From Xenoacremonium recifei (taxonomy: Eukaryota; Ascomycota; Sordariomycetes; Hypocreales; Nectriaceae), in assembly GCA_012184525.1 (NCBI GenBank), contig WOFQ01000013.1, positions 682,001 to 746,000 on the forward strand: a stretch of DNA of 64,000 nucleotides, read 5' to 3'. The translations under genes and the position numbers were made by a program. Shown here one piece after another: positions 47,728-58,562 of this stretch (positions within the stretch are counted from its first letter, which is position 1; each line of letters starts with the position of its first letter). The notes under the pieces were generated by a model. That model did not search any database and had not been told where the DNA came from. It worked only from the letters and a program-made list of their open reading frames with translations.

Positions 47728-48148
47728 TATCTTGCGATTGAGCCGAGTGGGTAACGTCGCTGCCTTTCAAGGGATGAACTGGCAATCAAAGAGTTAAAAC
47801 AGATGTGTTGGGGAAGACGTTAACGTCGTGGGCACAAGTCTACGCAAACTACGCGTTTCAATAAGTACGTTGTTTCGACAAGGCATCCTTTTTGTTGAGA
47901 ATGTGCACTTTTCCAGCTGCCTGCGCTAAACCAGCCAGGCCTGCTGACAAGGCATACTCAGGGCTGCAGCTCCAGACACGCACACGTGTCGGTCTATTAA
48001 TGATAGGCATCGCTAGTAGATCTTCAGCTGAAACACCGCGAGGCGTTCATTCATTCAGGCTATTCTATAATCGAGATACTGTCATAAATGCACATAGCCA
48101 AAATATGCGAATAGATCGCAGGAGGATATCACAAACTCGCGAAACGCT
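47728..48148. other. Intergenic, no gene seen
   Basis: Upstream of the 2EXR gene and downstream of the DUF6454-like gene, with only short frames. Confidence 0.4.
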
Positions 48149-49396
48149 TCACTGGCTGCCACCGCCAAACTCAAACGGGCTATCGGGCTGCGCCTCGTAA
48201 ATGTACAGGGTGCTGTTGTGTTGGTCCGGCACCCAGTAAAATCTCAACTTCCCGTCGACCACACTGACGTCCACCGGATTCTGCGTGAGAGGAACGCCCA
48301 GAGCACTCGTCAGCACAATCGGCACCTCCGCCAAGGGTACCATCGTCGCGACATCCACCAGCGCAACACCACCGAGATTGTAAGTGCCAATCGTCGCCAC
48401 GCCAGAGCAGAGCATCACACTCTTGCCGCCGTAGAACTTGCTGTGTCCAAGCCACTTGCAGTCCTGGTAGTCGACGAAGTAGCTCGGGTTACGGACGACG
48501 CTTTCGGCTCGGGGAGTAGCCTTGCAGCCTGTCTTTGCCCGGTTAAGGTCCCAAGTCGAAGCGTTGCGCGATCCCCAGTTGAGCGCCGTGATGGTGTTCA
48601 GGCTGGTGTCGTGGACGATGCCGCCCAGATGGTCGTGGTAGTTGAGGACTTTCTGGGGCTCGAGTGACTTGGGGCTGGTGCGGTACGCATAGGCGGTGCT
48701 GTTGGGGCGGTATTGCGCAATGGTGCCCCAGATGTACTCGCCGTCAAAGTCGATTCCTCCGTTGTGATACTCAATGTCGCCCTCCTTCGTGAGAGTAGCA
48801 TCGGCAATTCTCTCGCCCTTTCCGTTGTACACCATCAAGTGAGCAAACCCTGCACCGGCCGTTCGATCCGTGCCATCGGTGATAGTGGGATACTTGACGG
48901 TGCTCTCGGTGTATTCACCGCAGCTGAGCACGTAGCGATCATCGCCCAGACGCAGCATGCCCTCAGGCTCAAACGTGTCTCCCTCAAGGCTGATGTTAGC
49001 AATACTCTTCCACACCGTCGAGCGTCCCAGGTCCTGGAAGAGCTCAATGATTTGCTCGCCATCTGACGCCGCGTGGGAGGCGGGCAGGGGACTCGGAGCT
49101 AGGGCCTCATGCCTGCTCCAGGTGATGTTGAGGGCGCCTGACAACGCACAAGTCACGAGGCTGGTAGGAAGCTTCATTTCGGGCGGTTTAGGCGGTGCTG
49201 GTGGTGAGAGTGCCGCCACGAGTGTCATATAAATGAGCCAGAAGAATGCTGTGAGAGAAACGAAGGCAATGGCGATAGGCGCAAAATCCCAGGCCGCCAG
49301 GGCCCATCGTCTTGCCCGTCGTCTTATACCGTCTGGGACCGGGATTCGGCGCATGCCTCGGTAAGGAGAGGGGTTAGGATCATCATGGTCAATCAT
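48149..49396 (-). CDS. Membrane-anchored DUF6454-like beta-propeller protein
   Basis: The frame gives 415 aa from MIDHDDPNPS. Earlier in-frame ATGs exist at 49423 and further up to 49816, but the sequence there is less protein-like. A cytosolic basic stretch is followed by one long membrane helix (about residues 35-60, APIAIAFVSLTAFFWLIYMT) and a Pro-rich stalk. The outer domain has repeated strand motifs such as EGMLRLGDDRYVLS, YHNGGIDFDGEYIWGTIAQY, HDHLGGIVHDTSLNTITALN and WGSRNASTWDL, the pattern of the DUF6454 family, probably a beta-propeller. It looks like a type II membrane protein with an extracytoplasmic propeller. The function is unknown. Potential N-glycosylation sites (NIT, NIS, NST, NAS) support the topology. 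Confidence 0.72.
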   Translation of the reverse strand: MIDHDDPNPSPYRGMRRIPVPDGIRRRARRWALAAWDFAPIAIAFVSLTAFFWLIYMTLVAALSPPAPPKPPEMKLPTSLVTCALSGALNITWSRHEALAPSPLPASHAASDGEQIIELFQDLGRSTVWKSIANISLEGDTFEPEGMLRLGDDRYVLSCGEYTESTVKYPTITDGTDRTAGAGFAHLMVYNGKGERIADATLTKEGDIEYHNGGIDFDGEYIWGTIAQYRPNSTAYAYRTSPKSLEPQKVLNYHDHLGGIVHDTSLNTITALNWGSRNASTWDLNRAKTGCKATPRAESVVRNPSYFVDYQDCKWLGHSKFYGGKSVMLCSGVATIGTYNLGGVALVDVATMVPLAEVPIVLTSALGVPLTQNPVDVSVVDGKLRFYWVPDQHNSTLYIYEAQPDSPFEFGGGSQ

Positions 49397-50146
49397 GGCC
49401 GGTGGCACATGGCGATGCAACATGGAGTCGTTGCGGAAGCGAAGTTGGCGAAGGATGTAGCATCGGCCTTCTTTTCTGGAGACTTGCGATCTGCGACCAA
49501 CCTGAAGGCTGTCCGCGATCACGTGGCATTCGGGGTGGAGCTCGGAGGCCACGGCCCCAGTCCGCCGCGTCTTCCGGGTTGCCGGATTCTCCTCGATCGG
49601 GCCTCTGCAAGTCATCTCGGTAACGAAGCGAAGTGTGTAGGGATCAGAGGCCAAAAAATGACAGTTTGAGGGATTAAGTTCAGACATCAGGGTCTTCACG
49701 AAACAATGTACTCGGCATTCGCCGTATAGTAGGTAATCCGTGGCCCCTTCTGTTCGGAACATGATGAGGCAGACCAGTGACAATGTGGCGATATGGGTGT
49801 GTGATGTTGCGATCAACCTTCCGATCTCGAGAATGGTAGGGTCATCAGGGTTTGTTCACATTGGGAAATGCGAAACCGTGGCCTTTAGTCTACTTCTCTT
49901 GGGGATCAAACTGGAAAGTCTCGTTCAAACAAATCTAGATCCTGAACCTTGATATCGATCTTGAACGCGAGTACAAACAGGCTACGGGTATGAGAGCATG
50001 TATTAATTAGAGCCTGGGTTATTCTTGGCATTGGATAGGTGATTGGCTCAAAAATTTCGATGTTGTTGAAGTGAGTGATGAAAGCCGTATATAAAATACA
50101 GGTCTGACAGAGCAAACCCGATGGTCTGAAATCACTACAGCTATCT
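49397..50146. other. Intergenic region / possible long 5' leader
   Basis: No independent gene is recognised. The frame of the DUF6454-like gene stays open up to 49816, so the true start could lie further upstream. Confidence 0.4.
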
Positions 50147-51142
50147 CTAGACTCCTTGAACCGCTCTCATCCGGTTGGCCTTTGCGTTCTTTACCAGCGG
50201 GATATCCGGCGCGATCAGATCAAAACAGTGCGGCACTCCCCGATATAGATGCACCTCCACATCCACATCAGCCTTCGCCAATCTAGTCGCGAACTCCAGA
50301 GTCTCGTCCCGGAACCAGTCCAGCCCTCCAACGTCAATATAAGTGGGTGGGAGTCCTCTGAGATCAGTTGCACGAGCAGGTGCCGCGTACTCGGACACCT
50401 CAGCCATCCCAGAAGCCCCCAAGTATTCGGACCAGCATTCATCTATTAAGTCGATGAACCAACGGAGAGACTCGTCTCTGGGGCTGTCCTTGATGAAGTG
50501 CCGTTTAGACGACCTATCATCCAACATCGGGTAGGCCATCATTTGCTTGGCGATCGGGGGCGATAATTGGCGGTCTCTCGCAAGTAAGGATACGCCAGCA
50601 ACCAAGCCTCCTCCGCCGCTCTCGCCGAAGAGACCGATGCGCCGCGGATCAATATTAAGACGTTGTGCATTCTCCGTCACCCATTTTAGGCCCGCATAGC
50701 AATCTTCAACGGGTGTCGGGTAAGGGTGCTCCGGGGCGAGGCGAAACTCAACGCCAAAAGTTCGAACACTGAAATCGAGCGCAAACTGGGCGATAGAGGG
50801 CCGGCAGATGGGGTCGATGGGACAACTAATGTTTCCTCCTCCATGGAAGTATAGAAAAGCTGGAGAGGGGCTCGCCAACTGCGACAAGTCTTTATGAGAG
50901 AATTCGTAGATGGCAATCTCCACGCCATCGTGAGATGTGAAGATATGTTTAGTCTCCTGGAGGAGACCTGAAATTGGAGAAAGCCTAGCAAGATAACCAC
51001 TAACTGCAAATTCTAATCTTTGACGAGAAGCTTCTGCTTTGGATTCCGGTGGCTTATCATCATTGGAGGCGGGAGGTGACACGGCTGGCAGAGTAGCCAT
51101 GTAAGCCGCAAAGTCAGGATCAAGCTTCATGTTTCCAGCCAT
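50147..51142 (-). CDS. Alpha/beta-hydrolase (HSL/arylacetamide deacetylase-like)
   Basis: A single exon of 331 aa. Hormone-sensitive-lipase-type features are the oxyanion-hole HGGG at 100-103, EFRLAPEHPYPTPVEDCYAG at about 132-151, the nucleophile elbow GESGGGG with Ser175, Asp275 in VGGLDWFRDE and His305 in RGVPHCFD. It has no signal peptide and is probably a cytosolic esterase on small acyl esters. Similar enzymes occur both in detoxification and in secondary metabolism, but no biosynthetic core gene is present here. Confidence 0.9.
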   Translation of the reverse strand: MAGNMKLDPDFAAYMATLPAVSPPASNDDKPPESKAEASRQRLEFAVSGYLARLSPISGLLQETKHIFTSHDGVEIAIYEFSHKDLSQLASPSPAFLYFHGGGNISCPIDPICRPSIAQFALDFSVRTFGVEFRLAPEHPYPTPVEDCYAGLKWVTENAQRLNIDPRRIGLFGESGGGGLVAGVSLLARDRQLSPPIAKQMMAYPMLDDRSSKRHFIKDSPRDESLRWFIDLIDECWSEYLGASGMAEVSEYAAPARATDLRGLPPTYIDVGGLDWFRDETLEFATRLAKADVDVEVHLYRGVPHCFDLIAPDIPLVKNAKANRMRAVQGV

Positions 51143-51916
51143 GTTGGTTGTGAGAGCAGAGCAATCAATTGGGAGTATGTTAATAGCGATCTGGATGCGA
51201 TGTTGATGATTGATCGCCTCTTATTTGTATTTTCCAAACAAACAAATCACCAAAGGATCGGACCAGAAATGAAGTGAAGAGTCACGCCGATCCTAATCCA
51301 GTATGAAGGATTTGTCATATTCCATCCTTTCGAATGTAAATTCACGATGTTGAGTATAAAATTGCGTACTGAAGCGTTCAGGTTGTTGGTTTGCTGTTGG
51401 CCACGCTAATAATTGCGGGACCTTGCTGCTTACGCCCGTATTCGCTCTTCTCCTTGCAGCCCTGATCCTTCTGTATCAGTCGCTGCGGAATTATCTCAGC
51501 TTCATCATCTTTAGAGTACATTGCTCGGCTATGGTCTTTGTGGGCTCACCCGCACTGTCACTACAAAATTGACTTAAAGGAACAGGCAAACTGGGTCTCG
51601 GTAAGCCTCCGTATTCTGATAGGCAGCTTGGGGATACGCTCATGAACCATGTTTCCCGCACAGATGCGACACAGGTGAGCCTAAGAGTCAGTTCGAGAAA
51701 CCCGTCAAGGTCTTCGTATCTTGCCTTCTTCAGTTACTTAAGATAGGTCAACGAAGCGGAAACTTTAAGCAGAGTTCTGATTAAATAATAAGGAAAGCCA
51801 TCGAGTACAATGGAACCACCTTGTTGAACCTGGATGTACTTAAGCCCGCCTCGCCCCCAATCATCCCCTTGCTTGCCATCAAGGAAATCGACAGTCCATA
51901 AATTGCCATCTCCAGC
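51143..51916. other. Divergent intergenic region
   Basis: Promoter space for the hydrolase (minus) and the following small gene (plus). No other gene is seen. Confidence 0.4.
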
Positions 51917-52542
51917 ATGGACCAGACTTTACTTGCTGTTCTCTGTCATGGATTCTGGACGCAGGACCGCCAAAATGAGTGGAAAATTGAGTTTAAGAAA
52001 GATGGCACAGGCAGTGTAATAGTCCCAACCGCAGTTTATTTAATACCTGCTGACTCTGCCTCAGATGCTCTTTCGGGAAAAATGTGACTGTCTGGATTAG
52101 TGCCGAGATTGACTGGAAACCACTTCTTCATCATGCGCTTGATGAACCCGTATACACTAACGACCTGGATGTCAGTGACCAGTCTGAAAAGGATTTAGCT
52201 GAATTCAGACTGGAAATCACACTCACGAAACGCCGAGTGATCCCGAGGCAACCTGGAGTAAATGAGTGGCTTACGGATGCAGCCTTCTTGCCTAAGGTGT
52301 ATACTATCAAGCTCCAAAGAGGAACATTCTACGAACCTCTCAATGTTGCGCGAGCACCCTGGGACCTAGACTCGTCTCCAAAGTATGCGCTGCGGCTGAG
52401 ATTCGACAAAACTCCGTGGCCATTACCACACGAGTGGAACAGTATCCGAGGCGGGCCGGCTGCAAATAGGCCATGGGAGTTATCCGATTTCGTTAACGTG
52501 AGGCTTGACGAGTCAGATTCTGACGACGAGTCTGAGACATAA
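51917..52542 (+). CDS. Hypothetical protein, two exons with a splice/phase conflict
   Basis: The first part starts at ATG 51917 and reads MDQTLLAVLCHGFWTQDRQN then EWKIEFKKDGTGS. The second part, open to 52542, reads CSFGKNVTVWISAEIDWK and ends in an acidic SDSDDESET tail. Together they look like one unnamed fungal protein of about 185 aa with beta-rich content (LRLRFDKTPWPLPHEW). A clear acceptor (TGACTCTGCCTCAG) precedes the second part, but the two nearby donors (GTGTAA at 52015, GTAATA at 52017) give the wrong phase, by one base. A donor further upstream (GTTTAA) would restore phase but delete the GTGS segment. The gene may therefore be slightly damaged or mis-sequenced. Confidence 0.5.
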
Positions 52543-52969
52543 ATTTCAGCTTAGTAGAATGCCATCATCAACTCCACAAGAAGGATAGCTCTGATGATTT
52601 CACTGGACGACTGAGCAACAGAGGATAGATTGGTAGTCGACAGACGCATTACTTAGCTTCTATTTTGTGGATGTAGGAAAACTTGAATGATGCGGTTCGA
52701 TAAGGATGTAATCTAACAAGACTCATTGAGGTTAATGCGGTGTACTTTCAGATCAATATCATTAGTTGAGATCTTTTGCTGAATGTTAATGATCAGCAAA
52801 ACTAGTCTCGATCCTCATAATGATAGGTAGTTACTAAAGGCGATATATGCCAACGACTCTTTCAATTGAAAAAGTAACTACATCCCCGAATTTAAGTCAA
52901 AAGGTCCAATAAAAAATGCTTTGCGCCTTCATAAATCTCCTTTGTGCCGTCACACGCAGGATGCTGTTG
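52543..52969. other. AT-rich convergent 3' region
   Basis: No gene is seen between the two stop codons. Confidence 0.4.
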
Positions 52970-53880
52970 TCATAGCCCCAACTTCTGACGGCACCTAAGC
53001 GACTTACGAAGATGCCTCATCATGTTATCACGTCTTCCGAAATCCAGCTCACAACCGTCACATGAGATTCTCCTAGACCACCCTTTCCTCTCCGCCAAAG
53101 CCGGATGGTGCGTTTGACAGTGTCGGTGCATATCCTTGTTCTCCGGGAATCTTTTGTCACAGCTCGGTTCCTCGCACTCTACCGGCCTTTTGTGAATCCT
53201 TTGGTGCTTACTGAGCAATGTTAATATAGATTAATATGGGAGACGCTCTTCCAACGAACTCACTTGAAATCGCGGCCTATTCGATAGAGTTTACCGCAAC
53301 AAGCCACATACTCACGATCTGTCGCTTCTATATTATCGGCAAAAATTCAATGAAGAAGATGGCATGAAATCACCTGTCTGTCCGTTTTCAGTGGCATTGT
53401 TTTCCTCAACAGATCTCGCATGGGAATCAGCCGACCCATGGGCATGGGGATAAGGGCCGAAACCACTAGACTGGGCCTTCGCCTAGAGCTCTGGTCTGAG
53501 ATCAGTGTTTGTGTGGTAAGACGGTTGGAACTGGCTGTCGCAAGAAGTAAGTCCGGCTTGTTCATAGTCAAACAGGGCTAAATATGAGGCTGTGTTGGAG
53601 TTACTGTCGTCGAAGTTCGAGTGAGACGCGGCCTGTTGGGTCTGGTCAAAACAAACACTTTGGGGTTCGAATTGAGCTTGGACAGCGTATCCGTTGTTTC
53701 CCTGATATTCCTGGGTTGATTGTGTCAAGATAGACCAGTCAGGATTATTCACCGCGTATTCAGCTACTGAGACAAGTTAGTAAAGAATATTTTCGGAACC
53801 AGGTAGACGTTACTTACAGGCATCGAGGTCCTCGTCACTAGTAGGAAAGGCTGAAATGTCTGAAACCGCGCTTTGACATT
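52970..53880 (-). CDS. C2H2 zinc-finger protein, putative transcription factor (5' end unresolved)
   Basis: Reliable exons (minus) are 52970-53210, 53264-53327 and one ending at 53374. A further exon begins at 53763, and an upstream one ends at 53818 (DISAFPTSDEDLDA). The start codon was not found with confidence. The N-terminal region is Gln/Ser/Asn-rich and acidic, like an activation domain. The C terminus carries three finger-like units: GKLYRIGRDFNKHQRIH (its first Cys pair is irregular), CEEPSCDKRFPENKDMHRHC...H, and CDGCELDFGRRDNMMRHL closing with a Cys. In the straightforward frame a TAG occurs at 53483-53485 and the same frame continues beyond it (AKAQSSGFGPYPHAHG), so an unrecognised intron or a stop lies there. 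It diverges from the deaminase gene. Confidence 0.55.
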
Positions 53881-54895
53881 GAAGTGTGATCGAGAGGTTT
53901 CCTGATAAGTATGTCTGTTTATTTTCATATCAGCATTTATTGTCCTGCATTGGGTAACCAGGTTAGAATACAAAGACAGAAATAAGAAAGAAAAGAAAAG
54001 TGTTGATAAAAGGTGAATTGGAGAATTTCAACCTACTATAAATTCGAAGGTCTTTCATAGAAAGCCGACGAACTCCGAGTCTTTACCTCAGTAGCATAAA
54101 ATACCCGACCCAGTCAGGTATCCTCTGTTTAGCATTCAATATATTGATAAGTCTCAAGGGTTAAAAACATTTTATCATCTTCACAGTGGCTATGAGAGTA
54201 TTTATACTTCTTTCCTTAGGACCACGCTGTAATTCTCAACCCAACAACTTGTATCTTTGGGCAACGCGACAGCGCGCCGCCCGCATGCGGGTTGTTGAGA
54301 CTCGCGGATGCGGAGCGCGCGCAAAATCAAGTGTAAGAAACCTCCAATCTTTGACCGCCGCCTAGTACGCCTTGTTGCCTTTCTGCACAGCCGGCGGCTG
54401 CTCGTCTGCGGCGGGCTTTTCTAACGGGCCAACTGCTGTCGGTTGGGCGGGACGGTACGGTCTGATTGGAGAGACGCGGGAAGATGGTGGGAAGGCCTCT
54501 TTTCAGGTCTGACGTGTTCTGTACGGCCTCCCTTCTATTCTATTCGTTGTACTTCCATATTAACCAGTTTTGGAAAGCACCTTTAAATGCTGAGATTTGA
54601 ACAGGAATGGAAGCGAAACTAGTCAATCAGACTCTATCTGTCTATGTAATCTTTCCGAATTGATATTTATGAATGTTCTCTATGGCCTCTTCTTTACAAT
54701 GCAAATCTCATCAGTCTATTTCATAGCATCATCTCCCCGTTTATGTTCTCGACAACGATATAGCCCAGCTCAGCTCGTCAGCATATTGAAACATGACAAT
54801 CGTCTGTCCCAAATATGGTATGACCTACGCCTACACAATGGAATTTCGTCTGACAAAGTACCCTTCCAGACCCCGGTTCTAGAACATTAATCTCA
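53881..54895. other. Divergent intergenic region
   Basis: One kilobase upstream of the zinc-finger and deaminase genes, with no supportable gene. It contains one GC-rich island (about 54260-54440) in an otherwise AT-rich stretch. Confidence 0.4.
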
Positions 54896-56494
54896 ATGGC
54901 ATCCAGAGTATTACACAAATTTACCGAGCCTGTTGTGCTCTTGAAGGTTCTCAATGTCGTAACTAAAGATACGGCCCAGCGTGTTATCAACGATTCAGTA
55001 ATCAACACCCAAGACTCTGAGGAAGTCTTCAAATCCTTCGTTTCCAAACTGGCACACATCTGTGACAACATCAAAGGCAGCACCGAAGAGAGTACTGAGG
55101 CAAACGGGGATGCCCCTAATAAAGGGATCCGCGGTGGAACCATTACCTCACTCGCGGTTCTACGAGATGATGGCCAAATTCATTACGTTTTTGCTTGCAA
55201 CCAGAGAGCACTTGAAGATTTGGAGTCTACTCAAATCTTTCTTGCCCAAATTCTGGAAGCTGTGCATGGGTTCTCATCGGCTCGACCAGGTCACAAGATT
55301 GCCATTCTCGATCGCGTGGTACGATTCAATAGACCCAGGATAGCATATTACCTAAACCATGTGCGAACTGAGGCTCTTAAATGTTTGGAGAGCTTGAAGA
55401 CATTTCAGGGTGACGATGGTGAGTTTATTTATCCAAGCAAACTTCTGGTTGTTGAATCCACGCTAAAATTCGCCCAGATGAGTTAACTGCTAATGGCTTA
55501 CGTGCCATCTTATTAAAAATCCTCAAAACTGAGGACTCTCCTTATCACGGGGACGAAGAATGTGAGATACTGTGCTTATAGCCCACCTAGCTTTGCATTA
55601 TCTTAGGCTTTTTTTTTTCACTAACACCCTTAAGCCGTGGCGAGTTGCAGAAACGCAATCTTATGGCTTAACTCTTTCCAAGGCTTGGCAGTTGGCAAAA
55701 TCCTTGCTCAGCGTGCTCGAGATAGCCGAATGACTGCCGGTCAGCCAAGCAAGAAATGCTGGGCCGAATTGCAGCACATGATTAGTCGAAGTGTAGCATA
55801 CGTGCAATCTGTCAAGTGCATACTTTTAGCAAAGAAAACCTGGCCCGAGCTATTTGATAACTTTCTAGTCTCTTTTCTCCCATCGAGCGTACCATCAGAA
55901 CGGCCGTATCGAAATGCCAGCTTGAAAGCCGAGAACATCGTCCGTAAGATGACACGGAAGGAGAAGGACATTACGATATTTCAGAATTTCGTGCTAGAAT
56001 TGCAGGTATTCGATTTAGACGAAAGGATCAAGGCAGAGTATCAGAACGAACTCTGGCGGCCTATTGTGCATTCCGAAATTCTGATTTTGGACTGGCTTCA
56101 CCAGATAGGGCGACTACAGGCCCGAGACTTCTTTGGAGGATGGGTGTATATCGGGAGCAGCAAGCCGACCTGTAAGCTCTGCGACCACTACTTCGAAGCC
56201 TATTTCAAAGTTCACAAAAAAGAGATTGGACACCGCCCTGCGCACGGGAACCTGTATCTGAACTGGCGATTTCCAGATGTCCACACGAGCCAAGGAGAGA
56301 AGGGAAGCGAAGCAAGACAGGTGATGGTCGACAGAGTTCTGCAAACAATACGCAAGGAGGCGTTTGACTTAATTCGAAAGAAGCAGCGATCTAGCTACAA
56401 GGAGAACGACTCTAACACTTTAAGTACACGCCTACCGCCCACGGCAGGCGCTGATGATTTGGCTTCAATGCTGGGACAAATGGATATTGGGTAA
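54896..56494 (+). CDS. OTT_1508-like deaminase family protein, 3 exons
   Basis: Exons 54896-55418, 55478-55561 and 55635-56494 join to 488 aa. The second intron has a CACTAACACC branch site and an AAG acceptor. The C-terminal domain has the zinc-dependent deaminase layout: a His-x-Glu (VHSEILILDWL, about residue 347) and a Cys-x2-Cys (YIGSSKPTCKLCDHYFEAY, about residue 381), followed by HGNLYLNWRFPD. This is the pattern of the fungal OTT_1508-like deaminases, a nucleic-acid/nucleotide deaminase clan group proposed from sequence and largely untested. The N-terminal 300 residues are helical without a known domain. The substrate is unknown; base modification of nucleic acid or nucleotide is a family-level inference. 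Confidence 0.8.
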
Positions 56495-58562
56495 TGGTAA
56501 ATGTCGCGGATCTAATGTTTTTTTTTCGCGGGAAGTTGGCTCTGTTTAGGCTATGTGATCAATTTGAACTAGTAGGGAGAAACCTGATTGGGGAGTGGGA
56601 TGAAGGTGAAAGCATTAAAGTCATGATGGTGAAGCAGTGATAGTTACCTTATTTTGGCGATAAAAGATGGAACAAAAGCCAGCCTATAATCTGCCTGCCT
56701 CGCCCACCGCAGCAGCACTCAATAACCCAGGAGCATGAGAATGCACATCATAGGCCGTTCCTAAAGTCGGGCCCTGAAACATCGACATCTAAAATTGGCA
56801 TTGCACTACTCCGTAAGATGTTTGTTTTTGCCACTATCCAGGAACAGACCAGGGTAGTCGTTGGCGCCCCTGTATTTATTCAAGGCGAGCCACCTGCGAC
56901 CGCCACCACTCTCCGAGATCCAGCGGACATGAGCAGGCACAGACGTCAGGGGCCTCTGCGATCGGCAGACGCAAGAAAAATCGCCCAGGGTGTGTGCCAG
57001 TCCAGTCAGCGGATAATGGATGGGAACCAGGATCGGGTTGCAGAATGTTACTTTGCGTTCGCTCACCGCTAGAATGCTGGAACTATAGGGTGAGTCGGAG
57101 CAGGTGTCGAGATGGTTCCCGGCAGCCGCAAAAGCAACGACGTTAATTATGCGTTTCGTCAAGCGGTGAAAACAGTATCTGGTCCCTTGTCTCACTCATT
57201 TCGCCCCGGTATGAGACCCGAGCAGGGGATAAGATCGAGGAGGAGCGACAATCCAAGCCGAAATATCATGGGGACCCTGCCGGGTAAGGCTCCAAGATCA
57301 GCCATCTTTCGATGAGCGCTTCGTTGCGGGTACTCTTGTAGCGATCTTCCAGTCCGCTATCGGATATTTCGGAGGCGTTGTTAAATACGTTTTGCATGAA
57401 TCAGTAAGAATGGTCGAAAGAAGACCTGTTGAGAGATGACATAATGTTTTACTTCCCCACTCCAATTCGGTTCATGCACTCCGGATTATGGGTTGACGGA
57501 AGGTTTCAAGCCTTGTTCGAGATGCCGTTGCGGCAGTTGAAAGCTACAGCCGTGGCTGAAGTTTGTGCCGGAGAGTGGCTTTGAAGCACGGCCGAGGACG
57601 AAGTTGCCGAACAAAGCGTATGATAATGCTGTCGTACTGCTGTCGAAACAAAAGAGTGCGTTTGCTGTGAGGGCGAGTAGTGCCAGCTCGAGGCAAAGCA
57701 CAAGCATCATAGACGCTCCACTGGCGGGCTGAAACTCCAGAGTACGTACGGCGATGGAGCGCGCCCTGCCACAAGCTGGGTCTCTTCTGTTTGCTGGCTG
57801 CCGTTACAGCACATGCAATATGTAATGCGCTTTGACGAGAGCGCCGGGCTTGCAGCTGGCGCCAACTAAGCCACTCAGCAGCCAGCCCTACCATCATTAA
57901 TCCAGCAACAAATCACCAGCAGGGTCTTTCTCTGTGTCATGTCTCTCGCTGACTGCCATTAGCGCCGTGCCGCATCCCCTGCTCTCCATGCCAGCAAGCC
58001 ACCCCGGACCCTGTAAGTATCGCCGCCGCTTCGCTGGCCCGGCCGTCTAAGCCGTTGCCAGTTAGACTGGCTGGGGCCTGTGCCGGGAATCAGGGCGGTC
58101 CCCGTTGACTCTTGACTCTGTCTGCGCTGAGGTGGTCACGCTCCCTGCCCTGGCCTGCCCTGGTTGTTGCAAGCTGGCTCCAACAGTCCTTGGCTGGCTG
58201 ACTCCCTCCCTCCCCCGGACCGTGATGGATGGATGATTGCGGTTGAGTTTTGCAGCTGGGCGTTTTTTATCCTTTTCCCGCCCGTTCCTCTCGCTTGTCC
58301 CCGGCCCCCTGCAGGTCCGAAAACCCAGACGCTGCATCATCAGCACCTCCCTTTCACTGCTGCCCAACCCCGAGATCGACAGCCAGCCAGATCCGTCCTG
58401 CAGCGCGCATCGCATTGTTCACGAACCTGCCCTGACCTGCCCGGCTAGCCAGTCTCGAATTCCCGGGGGGAGGGGGCCGTCCAGGCTAGCAAGCTTGTCG
58501 GTCGTCATCCACTAGAGGAACGAGCCCAGCGGTCGGAATTTTCGAGCTAAAATTTCGGCGCC
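56495..58562. other. 2.1-kb intergenic region upstream of RXT3
   Basis: No convincing gene is seen. The right part (about 57950-58560) is C/T- and GC-rich and likely holds the RXT3 promoter and a long 5' leader. Frames in the left part are shadows without domain content. Confidence 0.45.

Noticed and set aside
57544..57897. 117-codon minus-strand frame upstream of RXT3
   Set aside because: Arg/Ser/Ala-rich shadow without a conserved motif.
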